From an uncultured Lachnospiraceae bacterium (lineage in GTDB: Bacteria; Bacillota; Clostridia; Lachnospirales; Lachnospiraceae): a stretch of DNA of 64,000 nucleotides. The notes beneath the pieces are model-generated. The model had not been told where the DNA came from, did no database searches, and saw nothing but the letters and a program-made list of their open reading frames with translations. The stretch lies in NCBI GenBank assembly GCA_910579425.1, contig CAJTVL010000015.1, positions 1-64,000 of the forward strand, in the 5' to 3' direction. Shown here in pieces: positions 40,341 to 46,765 of this stretch. A program made the position numbers and the translations under genes. Each line of letters starts with the position of its first letter. The first letter of the stretch is position 1.

Positions 40341-40633
40341 AGCAGTTCCTCACCGTAATGCGTTTACAGGAAACCACCCTGAAATACATTGTTCCGCTTT
40401 TTTCCGCAAGCAGCGTATGCCCGCTTACCTAAATATACACTAAAACAGGGGCAAAGTAAACAACAGTATTTTCGCCCAACGGCAGACACGCCAACAATAA
40501 AAAACCGTCCAATCCACACTCACCTTCTGTTCAAATACATTTGCCTGAAAGGTAAATATTTCCTTAAGGCTCTCCACAAACAATCCTTGATCCACGCCTC
40601 CGACGTCGCTGTTCATGTGATCCAACAGCCCGC

Positions 40634-40830
40634 TCAGCAATGCCCTGCGGAATAATATTGTGACACAGCTGGCCGGAAATAAGTTGCAAAAAGTCTGAAC
40701 TCCCTCCGAAAATTGGGAATATTGATGGTGGTAGATTTTCCTGTCCCATTTTCCCCAAGAAAAGCGAAAAGTTCCCCCTCTTTTACAGCAGGAATACAAG
40801 AGCATTGTTCGGGCACTCCCTCCTCCAAAT
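40634..40830 (-). pseudogene. 5' fragment of an ABC transporter ATPase gene
   Basis: About 40 codons are recognisable: AVKEGELFAFLGENGTGKST with Walker A GENGTGKST, followed by TINI, then the frame loses resemblance to ABC ATPases and stops. The expected N-terminal strand, Q-loop, signature and Walker B are missing. Downstream frames (40440-40633) contain no motif I recognise. The fragment lies between the orphan zf-HC2 gene and the MetRS-like locus. Confidence 0.6.
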
Positions 40831-40913
40831 ATCCCGGCCCTGTTTTTTGCTATTCATATTGTATCATATAATGGAATAGTTATCTATCTGTAAATACGGG
40901 TATTAATTTCATA

Positions 40914-40942
40914 TTGACAACCAAAATATATACTGTTAAAAT
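40914..40942 (+). promoter_or_regulatory. Sigma-A promoter of the leader ORF and MetRS-like gene
   Basis: Consensus TTGACA, a 17-base spacer and TAAAAT; the predicted start near 40949 leaves about 22 bases before the leader ORF start codon, with AAAGGAAAG in between. Confidence 0.82.
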
Positions 40943-40970
40943 CATACAAAATATAAAGGAAAGACAGGCC

Positions 40971-41063
40971 ATGATTGAATTTTTAATTTCCATGAACAGA
41001 ATGAACCAGCAACAGCAGCTTATTGTCCAAATTGACAATAGGCCTTTTCGGCTGCGTTCATAG
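40971..41063 (+). CDS. Leader peptide ORF (30 aa) upstream of the MetRS-like gene
   Basis: A 30-codon ORF with AAAGGAAAG eight to ten bases before its ATG. It has Met codons at positions 1, 8 and 11 (MIEFLISMNRMN), followed by four Gln (QQQQ). It starts 29 bases behind a consensus promoter and is followed by a very strong terminator at 41094-41133. The last codons (PFRLRS, stop) contain the sequence that can pair with the left arm of that terminator. The product resembles no protein I know; the layout suggests a regulatory leader whose translation controls read-through to the synthetase gene. Confidence 0.65.
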   Translation: MIEFLISMNRMNQQQQLIVQIDNRPFRLRS

Positions 41064-41104
41064 CAAATGTCTTATCCTGGTTAATCTAAACCGAACGGCC
41101 GAAA
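41045..41104 (+). promoter_or_regulatory. Predicted antiterminator overlapping leader ORF 3' end and terminator left arm
   Basis: TTTTCGGCTGCGTTC (41045-41059, last sense codons of the leader ORF) can pair with GAACGGCCGAAA (41093-41104): 12 base pairs with a two-base bulge at 41053-41054. The second segment is also the left arm of the terminator, so the two structures exclude each other. A ribosome finishing the leader would cover the first segment and favour termination; one stalled earlier would leave it free. Confidence 0.6.
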
Positions 41105-41133
41105 GCTTGATACAAGTTTTTGGCCGTTTTTTT
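41094..41133 (+). terminator. Strong intrinsic terminator/attenuator upstream of the MetRS-like gene
   Basis: A 16-bp stem with two G-T pairs (AACGGCCGAAAGCTTG, loop ATA, CAAGTTTTTGGCCGTT) followed by TTTTT. It begins 30 bases after the leader ORF stop codon. Confidence 0.88.
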
Positions 41134-41225
41134 GCGCAGGCCCGCATAAGGAAATTTGCTGCTGACGCAGCATACTGGCCGCGCGGCGAGTAGGGATAAA
41201 AACCTTCCCTGCTCGATTGTGTCAG
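41133..41225 (+). repeat. Interspersed repeat, copy B (behind terminator)
   Basis: Begins TGCGCAGGCCCG in the terminator's T run and contains GAAATTTGCTGCTGACGCAGC and GCGCGGCGAGTAGGGA. An inverted partial copy follows (TCCCTGCTCG at 41206-41215 and GTGTCAG), so CGAGTAGGGA/TCCCTGCTCG can form a hairpin. Copies A (55440-55505, opposite strand) and C (62991-63060) share the start and end boxes. Confidence 0.65.
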
Positions 41226-41260
41226 GACGCATAGATGAAATGGTTGGAAGGAGGGAAATC

Positions 41261-41320
41261 ATGCCGGAACAGTCAGAGCTTCCCCAACAAAATGAAAAGC
41301 AGATCGTAAGTGATAAATAA
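41261..41320 (+). CDS. Very short ORF (19 aa) directly upstream of the MetRS-like gene
   Basis: A 19-codon, polar and Gln/Glu-rich ORF (MPEQSELPQQNEK) with a near-perfect ribosome site, GGAAGGAGGGAAATC. It stops 19 bases before the MetRS-like start codon. It could be a second leader or a coupling ORF; no further evidence of function is visible. Confidence 0.4.
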   Translation: MPEQSELPQQNEKQIVSDK

Positions 41321-41339
41321 AAGAAAGGAACAAGATCGT

Positions 41340-43340
41340 ATGACAAATAAGCGTTTCACTCCAAATGAACGTCCAACTTTTCCTAAACGGGCGATTGTCA
41401 CGGCAGGTATGCCTTATGGAAATAAAAACTTACATTTCGGACATGTAGGCGGTATGTTTATACATGCAGATATTTTTGCCCGGTTTTTAAGAGATCGAAT
41501 TGGAAAAGATAATGTAATCTTTCTTTCAGGAACAGACTGCTATGGCTCTCCTATCATGGAAAGCTATCGCAAGCTGCAGGAAGCAGGGTATGAAGGAACT
41601 TTGGAAGATTATGTGCGTGTTAACCATGAGAATCAGAAGAAAACCCTGGAAAACTATGGTATCAGCCTGGATTTCTTTGGAGCATCGGCCCTGGGAGAAG
41701 CAGGCTCGATTCACAAACTGGTATCAGCGAAAGTGTTTCACACTTTATACAAAAACGGCTATATTAAGAAAATGTCCATGCCTCAGTTTTATGATGAAGA
41801 AAAAAAGATGTTTCTAAACGGAAGACAAGTAACAGGAAAATGCCCTATACCGGGATGCACCTCGGAAAAAGCGTATGCCGATGAGTGTTCATCAGGACAT
41901 CAGTTTATGCCTTCGGAGCTGATTGATCCCGTCAGCCTCTTATCAGGCAAAAGGCCTGTTCTCAGAGATGTGGAAAACTGGTATTTTGATTTAGAATATT
42001 GCATTCACGCAATAAAGGATTATAATGATTTCCTGCGGGAAAATACAAATACGCGTAAGTATCAGTTAGAAACCGTAGAAGAATTTTTGAAAAAGCCCCT
42101 GATATATGTACCAAGAAAGTATATAGGTGACCTGGCAGAATTGGCGGCAAAGCTGCCCCCTCATAAATTAAGCAACGAGGAAAAAAAGCTTTTTGTCGTG
42201 TTTGAATTTGAAAATCTGGACGACCGTGATAAGGCAAAAAGCATATTAGAAGTCTGTGGCATCCATTATACTTGTGGAAAAACGCTGGTTCCCTTTCGGC
42301 TGTCCGGTAATGTGGACTGGGGTGTACCGTTCCCGGAATGTGAGGGATTAAAAAATCTCACTTTCTGGGTGTGGCCAGAATCGCTCTGGGCTCCGGTTTC
42401 TTTTACGATAGCATATTTGAGAAAGCAGGAAAAGGAAGAAGATTTATCCAGGTGGTGGTATGATGATGAAGCTGCCGTTTATCAGTTCATTGGGGAAGAT
42501 AACATTTACTTTTATGCCATTGCCCAGACAGGATTGTTTACAGGATTACAGGTTCCCAAATGGGAAACTCCGGATATGGAGAAAGTACATTTATCTCACA
42601 TCATTGCTAACCGGCATTTACTGTACATGGATACAAAGGCCAGCAGCAGCTCCGAATTAAAGCCTCCTACGGCAGACGAACTGCTTGATTATTACACCAG
42701 GGATCAACTACGGATGCATTTTATGAGCCTTGGTCTGTCGTCAAAAAGTACAGGTTTTAAACCGCAAGCGTTTATGAAAGAAGGGTGCCGTTCTGATCCG
42801 GATATGGTTCTGAAAGATGGCAATTTAATCACCAATGTATTTAACCGTTTGATCCGAACCTGCTTCTATGCCATTCAAAAGGATTTCGGTGGAAAAATCC
42901 CCGGTGGCGAAGTGAGTGAACGGATAAGAATTATCGCAGAGAAAGCAGTTCTCGATTATGAACGTTATATGTATAACCATGAATTCCATCGCATCTCCTA
43001 TGTTTTAGATGATTTTATCCGGACAATAAACAAGCATTGGGTGAACAATATTAAGATTGCAGATGCCGCAAATGATATCAATTTCAGAAAGCAGCTTGTT
43101 ATTGATTGTTTTTATGCCTGTAAGGTCATAGCAATTCTCGTTCACCCAATTGCACCGGAAGGCTGTGAAATGTTTAGAGAATATTTGAATTTGGGAGAGG
43201 AGCTTTGGGACTGGAATCATATATTGGAGCCTGTTACCTTTTATATTTCAGATTTGGAGAGCCATAAACTTAAATACCTGGAACCCAGAGTAGATTTCTT
43301 TAAAAAGCATGCTTGCCAACTGGCGGCGCAAATATCATAG
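41340..43340 (+). CDS. Divergent class I methionyl-tRNA synthetase paralogue with altered KMSKS loop
   Basis: A 666-residue class I synthetase-like protein closest by eye to archaeal/eukaryotic-type MetRS. It has AIVTAGMPYGNKNLHFGHVGG (HIGH-type HFGH), FLSGTDCYGSPI, a zinc-knuckle region (CPIPGC, then ADECSSGH), ELIDPVSLLSGKRP, NWYFDL and FIGEDNIYFYAI. The KMSKS loop reads KASSS: the first Lys and both Ser are kept but the second Lys, important for ATP activation, is Ser. A C-terminal helical anticodon-binding-like domain (about 520-666) is present. Base composition is more AT-rich than the neighbours. It could be an inhibitor-resistant second MetRS or a synthetase-like enzyme with another role. 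The start at 41340 follows AAAGGA. Confidence 0.75.
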   Translation: MTNKRFTPNERPTFPKRAIVTAGMPYGNKNLHFGHVGGMFIHADIFARFLRDRIGKDNVIFLSGTDCYGSPIMESYRKLQEAGYEGTLEDYVRVNHENQKKTLENYGISLDFFGASALGEAGSIHKLVSAKVFHTLYKNGYIKKMSMPQFYDEEKKMFLNGRQVTGKCPIPGCTSEKAYADECSSGHQFMPSELIDPVSLLSGKRPVLRDVENWYFDLEYCIHAIKDYNDFLRENTNTRKYQLETVEEFLKKPLIYVPRKYIGDLAELAAKLPPHKLSNEEKKLFVVFEFENLDDRDKAKSILEVCGIHYTCGKTLVPFRLSGNVDWGVPFPECEGLKNLTFWVWPESLWAPVSFTIAYLRKQEKEEDLSRWWYDDEAAVYQFIGEDNIYFYAIAQTGLFTGLQVPKWETPDMEKVHLSHIIANRHLLYMDTKASSSSELKPPTADELLDYYTRDQLRMHFMSLGLSSKSTGFKPQAFMKEGCRSDPDMVLKDGNLITNVFNRLIRTCFYAIQKDFGGKIPGGEVSERIRIIAEKAVLDYERYMYNHEFHRISYVLDDFIRTINKHWVNNIKIADAANDINFRKQLVIDCFYACKVIAILVHPIAPEGCEMFREYLNLGEELWDWNHILEPVTFYISDLESHKLKYLEPRVDFFKKHACQLAAQIS

Positions 43341-43350
43341 GAGAAACTGC

Positions 43351-44388
43351 CTACCCCTCCACCAACTCCCCCAGCGTCCCAAAGGAATAGCCCATCTCCT
43401 CCCACCTTGTCAAGAGCTCATCCAATATCTCCCCGTTTGTCTGGGAGGTGTTATGCAGCAGCACGATTGCCCCCGGATGAATACGCTTTGTCAGCTTGTC
43501 CAGAGACTCCTCGCGGCTGGGCTGATCGTCGGTAATCCAGTCCACATGGGCAAGGCTCCAGAAGATCGTGTAATAGCCAAGCTCCTGGGCCATCTCCAGA
43601 TTTTTTGTATTGCACTTTCCCTGGGGCGGCCTGTAAAAAGGGGAAAGCTCCGCGCCGGTAATCTCCTGAAACAGATTCGCCACGTCATCCACTTCCTTCT
43701 GAAAGGAGGGAAGGTCGGAGATCGCCGACATATCCGGATGGTGGTAGGTATGATTCCCCACCGTGTGGCCCTCCTCCACCATGCGCTTTACCATGTCCGG
43801 AGCGGTCTCCAGAAAATGTCCCACCACAAAGAAAGCGCCCGGCGCATTGTGCTTTTTCAGGGCGTCCAGAATAGGCGCCGTGTTTCCGTTTTCATAACCG
43901 CAGTCAAAGGTGAGATAGATCACCTTCTCGTCGCCGCCTCCCACAAAATAAGCGTCATACCACAAGAGGTCTTCGGCGGAAGCATTTCCTGTGGGGGCAG
44001 TGCTTGACTCGCCAAAGGAAAGCCCCCAATCCTCGGTGGCCAGCGTAAGAGTCCATCCCTCCGGCCTGTCCCTGACCTGGGCTGGGGGCACTTTGCCGGG
44101 CTCTTCTTCCGATGCGGCGCTGCCGTCCTTTCCATTTCCAGCCCCATCACCCGATTCCTGATCGGCCGGTATTTCATCGGCCGGTACACCGTCCGTTGAC
44201 CTGCCATCCTCCGCAGTCTCTTCCTCCAAAGGAATTTTTTCGACTTTCACCTCCGGCACCTCTTCTGCCGCTTCCCTCGAATTTCCACATCCGGCCAGAC
44301 AGGTTCCATATCCGGCCAGGCAAATCGCCAAAATCAAGAAAGGCAATAATCGTTTTGTTCTTTTTATCAGTTCTTTTGCATACTTCAT
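43351..44388 (-). CDS. Polysaccharide deacetylase lipoprotein (PdaA-like NodB domain)
   Basis: A 345-residue exported lipoprotein (lipobox CLAGC) with a Glu/Asp/Gly-rich linker (about 38-105) and a NodB deacetylase domain: LTFDCGYENGNTAPILDALK (catalytic Asp), GHTVGNHTYHHPDMS (metal-binding His pair), FYRPPQGK and PGAIVLLHNTS. The TFDCGYENG form matches the PdaA group, which removes acetyl from muramic acid in spore cortex, but other peptidoglycan or glycan substrates are possible. The ATG at 44388 follows GGGGGA; a GTG precedes it. It is convergent with the MetRS-like gene with only 10 bases between stops. Confidence 0.88.
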   Translation of the reverse strand: MKYAKELIKRTKRLLPFLILAICLAGYGTCLAGCGNSREAAEEVPEVKVEKIPLEEETAEDGRSTDGVPADEIPADQESGDGAGNGKDGSAASEEEPGKVPPAQVRDRPEGWTLTLATEDWGLSFGESSTAPTGNASAEDLLWYDAYFVGGGDEKVIYLTFDCGYENGNTAPILDALKKHNAPGAFFVVGHFLETAPDMVKRMVEEGHTVGNHTYHHPDMSAISDLPSFQKEVDDVANLFQEITGAELSPFYRPPQGKCNTKNLEMAQELGYYTIFWSLAHVDWITDDQPSREESLDKLTKRIHPGAIVLLHNTSQTNGEILDELLTRWEEMGYSFGTLGELVEG

Positions 44389-44415
44389 CACATAGTCCCC
44401 CGCGTCTTTTTTTAC

Positions 44416-44452
44416 GGCAGGAAAGAGCGCTTGGGGCTTTCCTGCCTTTTTT
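44416..44452. other. 10-bp hairpin in the deacetylase leader
   Basis: GGCAGGAAAG / CTTTCCTGCC is a perfect stem followed by TTTTTT on the plus strand. No plus-strand gene precedes it; on the minus strand it lies between the deacetylase promoter and start codon and has no T run. It may stop antisense transcription or shape the leader mRNA. Confidence 0.5.
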
Positions 44453-44477
44453 GCCGTTTTCTGTCGGCATGGATTCT

Positions 44478-44510
44478 ATTATAAAACAGGGTTGCATCAA
44501 AGTTGCATCA
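44478..44510 (-). promoter_or_regulatory. Promoter with tandem operator repeats upstream of the deacetylase gene
   Basis: On the minus strand TATAAT (44478-44483) is preceded by two direct copies of TGATGCAAC (44502-44510 and 44491-44499), 11 bases apart, covering the -35 region, where no good -35 box exists. Helically phased repeats at a weak -35 suggest an activator-dependent promoter. Confidence 0.5.
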
Positions 44511-44614
44511 TAGTCTGAAAGCCTCCCGTTTTAATAAATTTTTATTTCGTCTTAGAGGAAACAAGTATAGGTACAGCCCCTCTAATCGGGGTTATACCGC
44601 CTAACCGATAAATC

Positions 44615-46678
44615 CTACTCCATTTCAAACACGGGAATACTGTCAATAGGGGCCTGGACACAGACCACTCTCCCGCCCTCATAGCTTTTGCCGTCCCGGA
44701 AATCCTTCCAGCTTCCCGCAGGAAGATAAACCTCCCTCTCCCGCTGTCCGGCATTTAAAATCGGGGCAACCAGATACTTAGAGCCGAACATATACTGATC
44801 GGACAGATTCCAGCATCTTTCATCCTCCGGGAATTCATAAAACATGGTACGCATCAGAGGCGCACCGTTTTCACTTGCCTCCTTCATCAGCGTCTCGATA
44901 TAAGGCTTTAAGGCAAGTCTTTTTTCCAGCCATGTCTTCATGATGGCAAAGGCATCCTCCCCATAACTCCACAGCTCGTTGGGCTGCCCGGTATAAAGGC
45001 TTCCGCCCCCGTACTCCTTGTCCGAAAGCGGCGGTATGTTGTGGGGGCCCCGGTCACCGTGCATCCGCAAAACCGGGCTGAACACCGCAAACTCGAACCA
45101 CCGGAGAAGAAGCTCCTTAAACTCCACACTGGCTGCGTCTGCGGTCATAAAGCCGCCAATATCCGTGGTCCACCAGGGAATCCCCGCAAGTCCCATATTC
45201 AGGCCTGCGCTGAGCTGATCCCTTAAAGATTCAAAGGTGCTGGGTACATCTCCGGACCAAATCAGCGCCCCAAATTTCTGGCTTCCCACCCAGCCGCTCC
45301 GCACCAGATGAAGCATTTCCTCTTCTTTACCGTTTTCCCTGATCCCGTCATAAAAGGCCTGAGTGAACATTTTGGGATAAATATTGCTGACCTCCAGGGC
45401 ACAGCCCAGATCATAACGATAGTTATCGAAATCATAAACCGCATAATCCGGCTCTGCGTTGTCCAGCCAGAACATGTCGATGCCATAATCGAAATAATTC
45501 TTTTTGCACTTTTCCCAGATATATTCTCTGGCCTCTGGGTTTGTCACATCAATTTCCAGACAGTCGCCCTGGAAATCATAGGTCTGCGTACTGCCCCTCT
45601 CTGTGCGGATCAAAAGGCCCCTGTCAAAAAGCTCGCTGAAATGGATGCTCTTTTTATCCACGGAGGGCCATACGGACACCATCACTTTGGTTCCCATGGC
45701 ATGGAGTTCCTGACACATAGCTTTGGGATCGGGCCAGTATTCGGGGTCAAACTGCCAGTCTCCCTGCCTGGTCCAGTGGAAAAAGTCGATCACGATCACA
45801 TCCAGATGGATCCCCAGTTCCCGGTACTTCCTCGCCACCGAAAGCACTTCCTCCTGGGTGCGGTAGCGGAGTTTGCACTGCCAGAGTCCCAACAAATTTT
45901 GAGGCATCACAGGCGCACGTCCTGTCACCGCCGTATAATTTTTGACAATGTCCTTGGGAGTATCGCCCACGGTGAGCCAATAGTCCATTTCCTTTGTGGC
46001 CTCTGCCTGCCACTGAGTATAGTTTTTCCCAAAGCAGGCGCGCCCCACGGCAGGATTGTTCCACAGGAAGCCATAGCCAAGGCTGGACAGCGCAAAGGGA
46101 ATACTGATCTGGGAATTGCGCTGGGCAAGCTCCAGCACACAGCCTTTCAAATCCAAATAGGGCTGCTGGTACTGTCCCATTCCGTAAAGTTTTTCGTTGT
46201 CATTGCTCTCAAAGCGCACCGTAAGCCCGTAATCACCGCCTGCGATAGGTTTGTAATCCCTTCCCACAATCTTAAGGCAGCAGCTCTCTTTGCTTTCCGT
46301 GCCAAAATAATTCCGGTAATATTCACGCAAAAACAGCTTTCCGTCCCGATAAAAAGAAATAACACCCGCTCCGTTTACCCTGATTTTCAGTCTGCCGTTT
46401 TGGATGGTAGCGTAACTTTGCATCTGAAGCTCCCCCGAGTCAGTGTCGGCCTCGGCACTGTCTGTTCCATCGCCTTTCTTCCCGTCGGGCAGGCTGATAA
46501 AAATTTCCGCTTTCCTCTGTTCTTCCGGCACATCCTCTGTCAGCGCCCAATCTCTTTCCGTAAACTCCCGATAACGCGACGCCCTTACCCGGAGGGAATC
46601 CGCGCCCCAGGCCTCAATCCTGAGCCTTTCTCCCTGGTGGGACACTAATAACACATGATTTTTCTCTTCAAATCTCAT
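44615..46678 (-). CDS. GH31 alpha-glycosidase (first of tandem pair)
   Basis: A 687-residue cytoplasmic glycoside hydrolase of family 31. An N-terminal beta-sandwich (residues about 1-210) precedes the TIM barrel: GLWQCKLRYRTQEEV, LDVIVIDFFHWTRQGDW, MFWLDNAEPDY (nucleophile Asp region), RSGWVGSQKFGALIWSGDV, and MHGDRGPH (acid/base Asp). GH31 enzymes include alpha-glucosidases and alpha-xylosidases; the WLDNAEP form does not settle the substrate. No signal peptide is present. The start at 46678 follows AGAGG. It shows about 45-50 percent similarity by eye to the next gene upstream and is probably cotranscribed with it. Confidence 0.92.
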   Translation of the reverse strand: MRFEEKNHVLLVSHQGERLRIEAWGADSLRVRASRYREFTERDWALTEDVPEEQRKAEIFISLPDGKKGDGTDSAEADTDSGELQMQSYATIQNGRLKIRVNGAGVISFYRDGKLFLREYYRNYFGTESKESCCLKIVGRDYKPIAGGDYGLTVRFESNDNEKLYGMGQYQQPYLDLKGCVLELAQRNSQISIPFALSSLGYGFLWNNPAVGRACFGKNYTQWQAEATKEMDYWLTVGDTPKDIVKNYTAVTGRAPVMPQNLLGLWQCKLRYRTQEEVLSVARKYRELGIHLDVIVIDFFHWTRQGDWQFDPEYWPDPKAMCQELHAMGTKVMVSVWPSVDKKSIHFSELFDRGLLIRTERGSTQTYDFQGDCLEIDVTNPEAREYIWEKCKKNYFDYGIDMFWLDNAEPDYAVYDFDNYRYDLGCALEVSNIYPKMFTQAFYDGIRENGKEEEMLHLVRSGWVGSQKFGALIWSGDVPSTFESLRDQLSAGLNMGLAGIPWWTTDIGGFMTADAASVEFKELLLRWFEFAVFSPVLRMHGDRGPHNIPPLSDKEYGGGSLYTGQPNELWSYGEDAFAIMKTWLEKRLALKPYIETLMKEASENGAPLMRTMFYEFPEDERCWNLSDQYMFGSKYLVAPILNAGQREREVYLPAGSWKDFRDGKSYEGGRVVCVQAPIDSIPVFEME

Positions 46679-46716
46679 ATTCTTAACCTCTTTTCCACGC
46701 ATTCCTGCGTATAGCG

Positions 46717-46758
46717 GCCTGTTACAGGACCAGTCCTTTGTATAGGCCCGTAACAGGC
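46717..46758. other. Intercistronic hairpin between the two GH31 genes
   Basis: GCCTGTTAC (46717-46725) and GTAACAGGC (46750-46758) form a 9-bp stem with internal partial pairing. There is no T run, so it is more likely an mRNA processing or stability element than a terminator. Confidence 0.5.
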
Positions 46759-46765
46759 TATGGGA

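Noticed and set aside
40440..40633. Open frames continuing the ABC ATPase remnant
   Set aside because: No ABC permease or ATPase motif can be recognised in any frame, so I limit the pseudogene to the Walker A-bearing part.
41064..41340. T-box riboswitch for the synthetase-like gene
   Set aside because: I looked for the AGGGTGG-type T-box sequence and a specifier-stem layout and found neither; the leader ORF plus terminator fits better.
44416..44452. Calling the 44416-44452 hairpin a functional terminator
   Set aside because: Its T run is on the plus strand, where no gene precedes it; on the coding minus strand it lacks a T run, so it is listed only as a hairpin.
45308..46648. 446-codon open frame antisense to the first GH31 gene
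   Set aside because: It is the complement of a clear glycosidase gene, has no ribosome site or recognisable domain, and arises from the codon bias of the sense strand. The 317-codon antisense frame at 47948-48901 is rejected for the same reason.
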